DNA of 8,900 nucleotides from positions 1 through 8,900 of the forward strand of contig CALXNF010000043.1 in NCBI GenBank assembly GCA_944389685.1, in the 5' to 3' direction. The stretch comes from an uncultured Alphaproteobacteria bacterium (GTDB lineage Bacteria; Pseudomonadota; Alphaproteobacteria; Rs-D84). A program made the position numbers and the translations under genes. The notes under the pieces were generated by a model. The model ran no database searches. It saw nothing but the letters and a program-made list of their open reading frames with translations, and was not told the DNA's origin. Within the stretch, counting starts at the first letter, position 1. Every line of letters starts with the position of its first letter. Positions 1 through 6,132 of the stretch are shown in pieces.

Positions 1-5
1 CGCAT
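1..5 (-). CDS. Start of a divergent gene running off the left edge (partial)
   Basis: On the minus strand an ATG at 5-3 is followed by CG, so the product begins Met-Arg. An AGGGAG ribosome binding site lies at 18-13, seven bases before the ATG, and an extended -10 promoter lies further upstream at 73-65. Only five bases of the gene are in the window, so the product cannot be read. In many alphaproteobacteria a parvulin-type peptidyl-prolyl isomerase gene lies next to secA. That is a guess from family context and nothing in the visible bases tests it. Confidence 0.55.
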
Positions 6-64
6 ATTTTTGCTCCCTATTTAAGAATTTTTACGTTTCTATACTTGTTTGTGCCTTTGTTTGC

Positions 65-73
65 ATTATATCA
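65..73 (-). promoter_or_regulatory. Extended -10 promoter for the divergent left-edge gene
   Basis: The minus strand reads TGATATAAT, a consensus -10 (TATAAT, 70-65) with the TG extension. A TTGCGG at 92-87 could be the -35, with 16 bases between. The predicted RNA start near 58 gives a leader of about 50 nt before the ATG at 5. The -35 region overlaps the secA -35 and the inverted repeat at 80-95. Confidence 0.6.
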
Positions 74-79
74 TAAAGT

Positions 80-95
80 ACCTTGACCGCAAGGT
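80..95. repeat. Perfect inverted repeat between divergent promoters (operator candidate)
   Basis: ACCTTG at 80-85 and CAAGGT at 90-95 are exact reverse complements separated by ACCG. The element covers the secA -35 (83-88) and the putative -35 of the left-edge gene. No T tract follows, so it is not a terminator. Its symmetry and place suit binding of a dimeric regulator that could affect both genes. A chance palindrome of this size is also possible. Confidence 0.45.
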
Positions 96-111
96 TCAAA
101 ATTGCTATACC
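83..111 (+). promoter_or_regulatory. secA promoter
   Basis: TTGACC (83-88) and TATACC (106-111) are separated by 17 bases, and a TG at 103-104 extends the -10. The predicted RNA start near 118 leaves a leader of about 20 nt before the ATG at 139. An upstream in-frame ATG at 49 would lie before this promoter, which argues for the start at 139. Confidence 0.6.
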
Positions 112-138
112 TTTCAGAGAAAAGACAAGGATTTTAGT

Positions 139-2748
139 ATGTTAAAAAATGTAATTTCTAAATTATTAGGTTCTGCTAACGATAGAATTGTAAAATCTTA
201 TGATAAAATAGTTTCTTTAATCAATGACTTGGAACCAAAGTATCATGCAATGTCTGATGAAGAATTACGTTCTCAGACTGACGTTTTACGTAAACGTTTG
301 GCAGACGGGGAAAAAGAAAAAAATATTTTACCTGATGCATTTGCAGTCGTTAGGGAAGCCGCTATTCGCTCTATCGGATTAAGGCACTTCAATGTTCAAT
401 TAATCGGTGGAATGGTTTTAAATAACGGGCAGATTGCCGAAATGAAAACGGGTGAAGGTAAAACGCTTGTTGCTACGTTAGCTTTATATTTAAAGGCGTT
501 GCATGGTAAAGGGGCCCATTTGATAACGGTGAATGACTATTTGGCGGCTCGAGATGCGGAATGGATGGGGCAAGTTTACCGTTTCTTAGGTATGACGGTC
601 GGTATTATTCAACACGATATGACAGACGACGAGCGTCGCAATGCTTACGCTTGTGATATTACATATGTGACTAATTCAGAGTTAGGTTTTGATTATCTTC
701 GTGATAATATGAAATTTTCGAAAGCACAGCAAGTTTTGCGTCCTTTGTTTTTCGCAATAGTTGATGAAGTTGACAGTATTCTTATTGACGAAGCAAGAAC
801 GCCGTTGATTATATCCGGTCCTGCAGAAGACACAAGTGAGTTATACGAAAAAGTTGATATTGTGGTGGCACAGTTGTCGCCGGATGATTATAAGAAAGAT
901 GAAAAAGATCGTCACGTTACATTGACAGAAAACGGTGTTGATGTAGCAACGCGTTTATTAAAAGATGCAGGTTTGTTAATTGGGGATAATTTATATGCGT
1001 CAGAAAATGCTGCGTTGGTAATGCATATTCAGCAATCTTTATTGGCGCATCATTTGTATCAGAAAAACGTTAATTACGTTGTTCGCAACGGAGAAATTTT
1101 AATTGTAGACGAGTTTACAGGTCGTGTAATGACCGGACGGCGCTTTGGCAAGGGTTTGCACCAAGCTATAGAAGCAAAAGAACATGTAAAAGTACAACCA
1201 GAAAATCAGACCGTATCAAGTATTTCATATCAGAATTTATTTCGTTTGTATCCAACTTTGTCTGGTATGACTGGTACCGCTATGACCGAGGCAGCAGAGT
1301 TTGAAGAAATTTATAAATTGCGTGTTGTATCAATTCCTACTAATCGTCCTGTTGCTCGTGTTGATCATCATGATGAGATTTATCGCAATAAGGAAGAAAA
1401 ATACGATGCGATAATAAAACAAATTGAAGATTGTATGTCGCGTAAACAACCAGTTTTAGTGGGGACAGTTTCAATTGAGAAATCTGAAGAATTGGCGGCA
1501 ATAGTACGTAAAAGGCTTGGAATTAACCCCGCTGTTTTAAACGCAAAGCACCACGAATCAGAAGCAAAAATAGTTGCGCAAGCTGGTGCCCCTGGTGCCG
1601 TTACAATTGCAACAAATATGGCAGGTCGTGGAACCGACATTAAATTGGGGGGAAACGCAGAAGAGCTGATCGCAGAATTAAACCCAGAGGATCCAGATTT
1701 TAACTCTAAAAAAGATGATATTTATAAAAGGATTGAGGCTAATAAAAAGCAGGTTTTAGATGCAGGTGGTTTATATGTAATTGGTACGGAGCGTCATGAA
1801 TCTCGACGTATTGATAATCAATTACGTGGTCGTAGCGGTCGTCAAGGGGATCCTGGGGATTCGAAATTCTTTTTGGCACTAGATGACGATTTGATGCGTA
1901 TATTTGGTGCTGCGCGTTTGCAAGGTATGTTGACTACATTGGGCTTAAAACCGGGCGAAGCAATTACACATCCTTGGATAACGAAAGCTTTGGAAAAAGC
2001 CCAAAAGCGTGTGGAAGCGAGATATTTTGAATCTCGTAAAGAGTTATTGAAGTACGATGACGTCATGAACGAACAACGCGGTGTCGTTTATAAGCAGCGT
2101 GATGATTTGATGACTTCCGAGGATTTAAAACCATTAGCGCAAGAAATGATCGGTGATGTAATAGAGATGATTTGCGAAACTAATATCCCAGAAAAGTCAC
2201 ATCAAGCAGATTGGAATATTAAGGGAATTCATGACGCGATGTTACGTGTGTTCGCGTTAGATATAACGGATATCGAAAAATGGAAAACTGATGAAACCGT
2301 TTCAGAACGCAGAGCTTATGAAATATTGTATAACCTAGCGATGAGAAGGTATCAGACACAGACAGAGAAGTATGGCCCAGAGTTAATGCAAATGGCGTCT
2401 CGTCAAATGATGTTGGGGGCCTTGGATTCTGTATGGAAACGTCATCTGCAACAAATGGATTATCTTCAAACAGCTATAGGTTTGCGCGGTTATGCACAAA
2501 AGAATCCTTTATATGAATACAAAAGAGAAGCTCTGGATTTGTTCAAAAATACTATAAACAATTTTAAGATAATGTCTGTGTCTTATATTTGTCGTATGGA
2601 GCTAACAAGAGAAGATGTTGCTGCAACAGAAAAAGAACGTGCAAAACACGATGCTGCATTAAATGATGCCGGAGAAGCACGTAGAAATGCGCCATGTCCA
2701 TGCGGTTCTGGTTTGAAGTACAAACATTGTTGTGGTAAGTTAAAATAA
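139..2748 (+). CDS. secA: Preprotein translocase ATPase SecA
   Basis: SecA is the cytoplasmic motor ATPase that binds SecYEG at the inner membrane and drives unfolded preproteins across it using ATP. The product has 869 residues, slightly shorter than the 901 of E. coli. Walker A is GEGKT at 105-109 (Lys108), and the Walker B/DEVD region starts at Asp209, matching E. coli numbering. The preprotein cross-linking region, the second nucleotide-binding fold (GTERHESRRIDNQLRGRSGR) and the helical scaffold are all intact. The C-terminus carries a zinc-binding SEC-C motif with Cys853, Cys855, Cys864 and Cys865, which in the family binds zinc, SecB and lipid. The start was chosen for the AAGG at 127-130, the promoter position, and the family-typical beginning MLKNVISKLLG. 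The reading frame continues upstream to an ATG at 49, but those 30 residues look unlike SecA. No damage is seen. Confidence 0.98.
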   Translation: MLKNVISKLLGSANDRIVKSYDKIVSLINDLEPKYHAMSDEELRSQTDVLRKRLADGEKEKNILPDAFAVVREAAIRSIGLRHFNVQLIGGMVLNNGQIAEMKTGEGKTLVATLALYLKALHGKGAHLITVNDYLAARDAEWMGQVYRFLGMTVGIIQHDMTDDERRNAYACDITYVTNSELGFDYLRDNMKFSKAQQVLRPLFFAIVDEVDSILIDEARTPLIISGPAEDTSELYEKVDIVVAQLSPDDYKKDEKDRHVTLTENGVDVATRLLKDAGLLIGDNLYASENAALVMHIQQSLLAHHLYQKNVNYVVRNGEILIVDEFTGRVMTGRRFGKGLHQAIEAKEHVKVQPENQTVSSISYQNLFRLYPTLSGMTGTAMTEAAEFEEIYKLRVVSIPTNRPVARVDHHDEIYRNKEEKYDAIIKQIEDCMSRKQPVLVGTVSIEKSEELAAIVRKRLGINPAVLNAKHHESEAKIVAQAGAPGAVTIATNMAGRGTDIKLGGNAEELIAELNPEDPDFNSKKDDIYKRIEANKKQVLDAGGLYVIGTERHESRRIDNQLRGRSGRQGDPGDSKFFLALDDDLMRIFGAARLQGMLTTLGLKPGEAITHPWITKALEKAQKRVEARYFESRKELLKYDDVMNEQRGVVYKQRDDLMTSEDLKPLAQEMIGDVIEMICETNIPEKSHQADWNIKGIHDAMLRVFALDITDIEKWKTDETVSERRAYEILYNLAMRRYQTQTEKYGPELMQMASRQMMLGALDSVWKRHLQQMDYLQTAIGLRGYAQKNPLYEYKREALDLFKNTINNFKIMSVSYICRMELTREDVAATEKERAKHDAALNDAGEARRNAPCPCGSGLKYKHCCGKLK

Positions 2749-2751
2749 TAA

Positions 2752-2778
2752 AAATCCCGCGAATGCGGGATTTATTTT
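2752..2778. terminator. Bidirectional terminator between secA and the phosphofructokinase gene
   Basis: A perfect nine-pair stem (2752-2760 with 2765-2773) has a GAAT loop and a GC-rich core, CCCGC/GCGGG. On the plus strand it is followed by ATTTTGTTT, and on the minus strand by TTATTATTTTAA, so it can end both convergent genes. The right arm overlaps the phosphofructokinase stop codon (2774-2772). It begins four bases after the secA stop. Confidence 0.85.
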
Positions 2779-3851
2779 GTTTCGCCAATATAAATGCCCA
2801 TGTCCGTAGCGATCCCCAGCAAAGGATCGTCCGGAGAAACGTATGCGTCAGACGTTTTTATATCTGGTATATTGGGATCTTCTGTTATAGAACCAGATTC
2901 AAAAAATGCTTTTAGACTTACCGTCTCGCATTTACAATCGTTTATCGCCGTCATGACATAGGTTTCATTGTTCTCTATGGCGTGTAACGCACAATCTGCC
3001 ATACGTGCGGCTAAAATTCTGTCTGCAGCAGTTGTGTCACCTACTCTTTGCGTATGTTCTGGATATGCTGTTCTATTTACAATGCCGGCAGAAGTTAGTT
3101 TCCTCGAAATTATTTCAGCAGGTTTACCCGAATGACCGCGCAAAGATACGCCTTCGGATACCAAAATGATTCCATAATCACTAGGTGCGTTTTTTATGCA
3201 AGTAATTAAAGAATTTACATCAAATTTTATCTCAGGAATTAGAATTGCTGTGGCACCAATGGCAATGCCTGCATTTAGTGCGAGTTGACCGCAGTCTCGT
3301 CCCATTGTTTGGACAACAAACCATCTATGGTGACTGCGTGCGGTTAACATTAATTGATCGCAAAACGACGTTAGCTGTTGTACGGCGGTATTAAAACCAA
3401 TCGTTTTATCAGTTAAAGGTATATCCATGTCGATTGTTTTTGGAATACATATTAATTGCAGCCCATTATAAATTTCGCGATTGCACCAGGCCAAAGAGAT
3501 ACTTCCGTTGCCGCCAATTAAGATTATAGCGTCAAGTTTTAGTTCTAGTAAAGATTTTCTAATTTTTTTATTAAACCGCTCAAGCAAACCAGATTTTGCA
3601 GCCGTTTCGAAGTTTAAGGCACCTGCCCTGCCGCTGTGTAAGAAACTTCCAGCAAGACGCGCCGCTTCAATAGGAAGTGTAGAATCGTTGAATTCTATGA
3701 CGCGCGGTGGGGTTTCACAAAGACCGTCCGTCCCATCTAGAATACCAAAAGTTTTCCAACCGCGAAGTGATGCACCTCTATACAATCTTTGTATAACTGT
3801 ATTTAAACCAGAACAATCTCCGCCAGTTGTCATAATACCTATTTTTTTCAT
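2772..3851 (-). CDS. 6-phosphofructokinase family protein with altered hallmark residues
   Basis: Family members phosphorylate fructose 6-phosphate to the 1,6-bisphosphate in glycolysis, using ATP or pyrophosphate. The product has 359 residues. The N-terminal phosphate-binding loop is TTGGDCSGLN (8-17). Residues 113-117 read GGNGS where the family has GGDGS, so the Mg-contacting Asp is Asn115. PKTIDMD (137-143) keeps catalytic Asp141 and Asp143 but has Met for the usual Asn. GFNTA (152-156) replaces GFDTA, and EHTQRVG (265-271) replaces GHIQRGG. MGR (183-185), Glu233, His266 and Arg269 are kept. Gly116 is the ATP-type residue, whereas Lys138 is typical of PPi-type enzymes and of the cyanobacterial-like clade, so the phosphoryl donor cannot be told. 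The start at 3851 was chosen because GAGGG lies five bases upstream. An ATG at 3863 has no ribosome binding site and overlaps that GAGGG. The fold call is firm, but activity is uncertain. Confidence 0.9.
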   Translation of the reverse strand: MKKIGIMTTGGDCSGLNTVIQRLYRGASLRGWKTFGILDGTDGLCETPPRVIEFNDSTLPIEAARLAGSFLHSGRAGALNFETAAKSGLLERFNKKIRKSLLELKLDAIILIGGNGSISLAWCNREIYNGLQLICIPKTIDMDIPLTDKTIGFNTAVQQLTSFCDQLMLTARSHHRWFVVQTMGRDCGQLALNAGIAIGATAILIPEIKFDVNSLITCIKNAPSDYGIILVSEGVSLRGHSGKPAEIISRKLTSAGIVNRTAYPEHTQRVGDTTAADRILAARMADCALHAIENNETYVMTAINDCKCETVSLKAFFESGSITEDPNIPDIKTSDAYVSPDDPLLGIATDMGIYIGETK

Positions 3852-3876
3852 TGTGTCCCTCATTTAATTCTTGTAA

Positions 3877-3885
3877 ATTATATCA
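3877..3885 (-). promoter_or_regulatory. Extended -10 promoter for the phosphofructokinase gene
   Basis: The minus strand reads TGATATAAT: a consensus -10 at 3882-3877 with its TG extension at 3885-3884. No good -35 lies 16-18 bases upstream, as is common for extended -10 promoters. The RNA would start near 3870, about 19 nt before the ATG at 3851. Confidence 0.65.
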
Positions 3886-3893
3886 CAAATAAG

Positions 3894-3921
3894 TTGACAA
3901 AGAAATTATTTTTGCAATAAT
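3894..3921 (+). promoter_or_regulatory. Promoter of the LysM gene cluster
   Basis: A consensus TTGACA (3894-3899) is followed after 16 bases by AATAAT (3916-3921), with TG at 3913-3914 extending the -10. It lies back to back with the phosphofructokinase promoter. The LysM gene has a good AGGAGA ribosome binding site at 3948-3953, seven bases before its ATG. Confidence 0.65.
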
Positions 3922-3960
3922 TTGCCCAAATATATAGCATAAGCAGCAGGAGATATCGGT

Positions 3961-5097
3961 ATGTCAAAAAATATAAAGAACAATAATATTGGTAAGACTA
4001 AACGCTCTACAGATGATTTAATAGATACTGCGATTGCACAACAGAATGACTGGATGGAAAATCGCCGTAATTTTGCAAGACGTTTTTTAAAAACTTTAAA
4101 TATTTTTGCACGACCAAATCCAAAGAAAGAAGAAAATATAAACATTGAAGAACCTAAGAAACGTAAAGGCTTAGCGGCGTATTGGTTCCCGATATTATGT
4201 GCGGTTGCCGTTGTTTTAATTGCTGTGTGGGTTGCTTTTTTTCATAGCTCAAGTAATAAAATAGTTGTTGTTCCCCCTATTGAAGAACCCAACATTCAAG
4301 TTGTAGTAGAAAATCCTGTCCCAACATTTGACATTGTCCGTATAGAGCAAGAAGGAAATATTATAGTTGCTGGGCGGTGGTTGGCGGACAACAGTGTATC
4401 AATAGTAGTAAATGGTGAAATTGTTGCAACGGAACGCACAGATAAGAATGGTGAGTTTGTATATTCGCCAAACCGTAAATTTGAACCAGGAAATTATAAT
4501 ATATCTTTGATAGGTGTCGAAGGTAATATTAAATCGGAAGAAAATGTATTCGTTTATGTTTCTGAACATGGTTACGCAAATTCTGTCTCTTTACTAATGA
4601 CAGAAGATGGCAGTACTTTGTTGCAAGCTCCGACGATGCTGGTTGACGGTGATTTAGTAGTTTCAAAAATTGATTATCTTGACACAGGACGCATAGTTGT
4701 AACAGGTGATTCATTACCACGCTTACGTGTGTCTTTATCTTTAAACGACAAATATTTGGGCTTTGCGCGCGTTTCCGATTATAAACACTTCGGCTTGGGT
4801 GCAGATGTTGGCGATTTGAAAAGCGGTAAAGAATATAAATTGACAGTTCGCTTACATGATGGGGATGGACGAACAATAGCAGAGGTAAACCACGAATTCG
4901 TTATGCCTGAGATGACCGGTGATGATGATACATATTATACAGTTCGAAAAGGAGATTGTTTGTGGATCATTGCCCGTAACTTTTTACGTCGTGGCGTTTT
5001 GTTTAGCATAATTGCAGAACGTAATAATATTGAAAATCCAGATTTAATATTCCCAAATCAGAATTTACAAATACCGGTCGGTGCGACAAATAAGTAA
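3961..5097 (+). CDS. Membrane-anchored Ig-like/LysM domain protein
   Basis: The product has 378 residues. Residues 1-70 are polar and basic, with no signal peptide. A single hydrophobic segment at about 73-95 (from YWFPILCAVAV) probably anchors it in the inner membrane, with the rest in the periplasm. Two beta-rich, Ig-like stretches follow: about 110-175, starting FDIVRIEQEGNIIVAGRW, and about 235-310, including YLDTGRIVVTGDSLPRLRV. A C-terminal LysM domain at about 326-374 runs from YYTVRKGDCLWIIA to LIFPNQNLQIP. LysM domains bind N-acetylglucosamine in peptidoglycan. This order of anchor, Ig-like stretches and terminal LysM is common in alphaproteobacterial envelope proteins of unknown exact role. 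A job tethering the inner membrane to the cell wall is inferred. It heads a three-gene cluster, and its TAA overlaps the next start. Confidence 0.9.
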   Translation: MSKNIKNNNIGKTKRSTDDLIDTAIAQQNDWMENRRNFARRFLKTLNIFARPNPKKEENINIEEPKKRKGLAAYWFPILCAVAVVLIAVWVAFFHSSSNKIVVVPPIEEPNIQVVVENPVPTFDIVRIEQEGNIIVAGRWLADNSVSIVVNGEIVATERTDKNGEFVYSPNRKFEPGNYNISLIGVEGNIKSEENVFVYVSEHGYANSVSLLMTEDGSTLLQAPTMLVDGDLVVSKIDYLDTGRIVVTGDSLPRLRVSLSLNDKYLGFARVSDYKHFGLGADVGDLKSGKEYKLTVRLHDGDGRTIAEVNHEFVMPEMTGDDDTYYTVRKGDCLWIIARNFLRRGVLFSIIAERNNIENPDLIFPNQNLQIPVGATNK

Positions 5098-5357
5098 TGA
5101 ACGAAAAACGCAAAGAAAAACAAAATTTTCGTAATCCTGAATCTGCCCAAAATTTTGATTGGGCCCAGACTTTGTCCGCAATTTCATCATTAGAAGCACG
5201 TGCCAAGGCGTGCAATGCATATGCAATATTGACGCAGTTGGAATCTATGCGTAAAGCAATGTTGCGCAGCAATGTCAATAAAAAACTGATGCGTGCAACA
5301 ATGGCAAAATTGGCGGTGTTACAGGCAGAATTATCTGATAATAAAAATACCAGATAA
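5097..5357 (+). CDS. Small 86-residue protein of unknown function
   Basis: I do not recognise this protein. Its ATG shares one base with the LysM gene stop (TAATG), and there is no strong ribosome binding site, which suggests translational coupling to the LysM gene. The first 20 residues are polar and charged. Residues 22-80 look like two or three amphipathic helices rich in Ala, Leu, Lys and Glu (for example LSAISSLEARAKACNAYAIL and MRATMAKLAVLQAEL). There is one Cys (Cys39), no membrane segment and no signal peptide, so it is probably cytosolic. It could bind the basic cytoplasmic tail of the LysM protein, but only gene order suggests this. The tight overlap and codon use like its neighbours support a real gene. 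Confidence 0.75.
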   Translation: MNEKRKEKQNFRNPESAQNFDWAQTLSAISSLEARAKACNAYAILTQLESMRKAMLRSNVNKKLMRATMAKLAVLQAELSDNKNTR

Positions 5358-5374
5358 TGTTTTCTTAAAATGAT

Positions 5375-5383
5375 GGGGGGGGG
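5375..5383 (+). repeat. Nine-G homopolymer tract before the methyltransferase start
   Basis: Nine consecutive G lie eight bases before the ATG at 5392, where the ribosome binding site should be; no other purine-rich site is present. Two ATGs at 5370 and 5373 run into the tract and reach a TAA at 5385-5387 at the present length. Loss of one G would fuse them in frame with the main ATG. The G run can pair partly with the 16S CCUCC by G-C and G-U pairs, so its length may set initiation efficiency. Confidence 0.6.
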
Positions 5384-5391
5384 ATAAAGCG

Positions 5392-5895
5392 ATGCGTGCC
5401 AGTATAAAAAATATATTTGGATATTTTGTTGGGATTGTGTTGTTTTTGGTTATTATTCCGACATTGATGTGGGTTGTTTCTGTAAATTTGATACTGGATA
5501 TCAATTTGATTGGTATCAATATAATTGGCGCGTTGTTGATGCTGGTGGGCGCGTTTTTTATGATTTGGTCAAATATCGACATGGTGAAAATTGGTCGCGG
5601 ATGTCCCACAGATGGTTTTAATATTTCATTGGGTGAACGCACAAAAAAACTGATTGTTCAAGGACCGTATAAATATACGCGTAATCCAATGTTGTTTGGT
5701 ACGTTTGTTTTTTATGTTGGGTTGGCATTGTTACTGAATTCTTATTCTGCATTGATTGTGCCGATTGTGTTTATTTTGTATATGGTGTGGCATGTCAAGA
5801 AATATGAAGAACCCAGGTTATATAATGATTTCAAAGAAGAATATATTGAATATAAAAAAAGAACACCATTATTGTTCCCAAAATTCAAAAAATAA
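5392..5895 (+). CDS. Isoprenylcysteine carboxyl methyltransferase-like membrane protein
   Basis: The product has 167 residues and belongs to the ICMT/PEMT superfamily of small integral membrane methyltransferases that use S-adenosylmethionine. Four hydrophobic segments are visible at about 8-30, 38-60, 100-115 and 118-134. The signature GPYKYTRNP (91-99) is followed by the C-terminal motif EEPRLYNDFKEEYIEY (139-154), matching the family's cofactor-binding region. Bacterial members have varied or unknown substrates (lipids, nitrogen-oxide-linked NnrU-like proteins, isoprenoids), so the substrate cannot be given. It is the last gene of the LysM cluster, 34 bases after the 86-residue gene and directly before a terminator. 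The start at 5392 has no normal Shine-Dalgarno sequence, only the G9 tract. No frameshift is present at the current tract length. Confidence 0.85.
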   Translation: MRASIKNIFGYFVGIVLFLVIIPTLMWVVSVNLILDINLIGINIIGALLMLVGAFFMIWSNIDMVKIGRGCPTDGFNISLGERTKKLIVQGPYKYTRNPMLFGTFVFYVGLALLLNSYSALIVPIVFILYMVWHVKKYEEPRLYNDFKEEYIEYKKRTPLLFPKFKK

Positions 5896-5923
5896 AACCG
5901 ACACAGGGGCGGTTTAATTTTTT
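5895..5923. terminator. Bidirectional terminator between methyltransferase and tRNA-Gly genes
   Basis: AAACCG (5895-5900) pairs with CGGTTT (5910-5915) around a nine-base loop. On the plus strand it is followed by AATTTTTT, and on the minus strand by TATTTTTTG, so it can end both the methyltransferase transcript and the convergent tRNA transcript. The six-pair stem is modest. It starts on the last base of the methyltransferase stop and its plus-strand T run touches the tRNA 3' end. Confidence 0.7.
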
Positions 5924-5996
5924 GGTGCGGGCGAAGGGAATCGAACCCTCGTCTTCAGCTTGGGAAGCTGACGTGCTGCCATTATACCACGCCCGC
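5923..5996 (-). tRNA. tRNA-Gly, anticodon CCC, CCA end encoded
   Basis: Read on the minus strand, this 74-nt gene folds into a full cloverleaf. The acceptor stem GCGGGCG/CGCCCGC has seven pairs. The anticodon stem TCAGC/GCTGA holds the loop TTCCCAA, giving anticodon CCC, which reads GGG. The variable region has four bases, and the T arm is GAGGG-TTCGATT-CCCTT with a terminal G-U pair. The D stem GTAT/GCAC contains one A-C mismatch. The 3' CCA is genomic (5925-5923). The discriminator (5926) is A, whereas E. coli tRNA-Gly has U. The body closely resembles E. coli tRNA-Gly(CCC). The gene stands alone between its own promoter and a terminator. Confidence 0.96.
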
Positions 5997-6010
5997 AATT
6001 ATGGCACGAT

Positions 6011-6038
6011 TTTATACCCTATAAGCAAAAAAGTCCAG
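6011..6038 (-). promoter_or_regulatory. Probable tRNA-Gly promoter
   Basis: On the minus strand CTGGAC (6038-6033) and TATAAA (6016-6011) are separated by 16 bases. The predicted RNA start lies a few bases before the tRNA 5' end at 5996. The -35 match is only moderate, but the spacing and position fit. Confidence 0.45.
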
Positions 6039-6064
6039 CATAAAACTTATATTTTCTTTTCGGG

Positions 6065-6093
6065 TTGCTTTTTATATTTTTCAGGCCTACATT
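6065..6093 (+). promoter_or_regulatory. Possible glutamate dehydrogenase promoter
   Basis: TTGCTT (6065-6070) and TACATT (6088-6093) are separated by 17 bases. Both are partial matches, so the call is weak. The 136 bases between the tRNA and the dehydrogenase gene hold nothing else I can support apart from the tRNA promoter and the AGGGAG ribosome binding site at 6119-6124, eight bases before the ATG. Confidence 0.3.
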
Positions 6094-6132
6094 TATCTTT
6101 GCCAGTTAAACAAACATAAGGGAGTTTTAGTT

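Noticed and set aside
49..138. A 30-residue N-terminal extension of SecA from an upstream in-frame ATG
   Set aside because: The secA promoter and the AAGG ribosome binding site lie inside this stretch, and the residues do not look like SecA. The family start fits 139.
3481..3867. A 128-codon plus-strand open frame across the phosphofructokinase gene
   Set aside because: It lies entirely antisense to a conserved enzyme gene and has no recognisable protein features.
4529..4876. A minus-strand open frame of 115 codons inside the LysM gene
   Set aside because: It is a shadow frame rich in His and Arg, with no ribosome binding site, opposite a well-supported gene.
5922..6119. Open frame starting VRAKGIEPSSSAWEADVLPLYHARN
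   Set aside because: It is the antisense of the tRNA-Gly gene. This peptide is a well-known artefact of translating across tRNA-Gly on the wrong strand.
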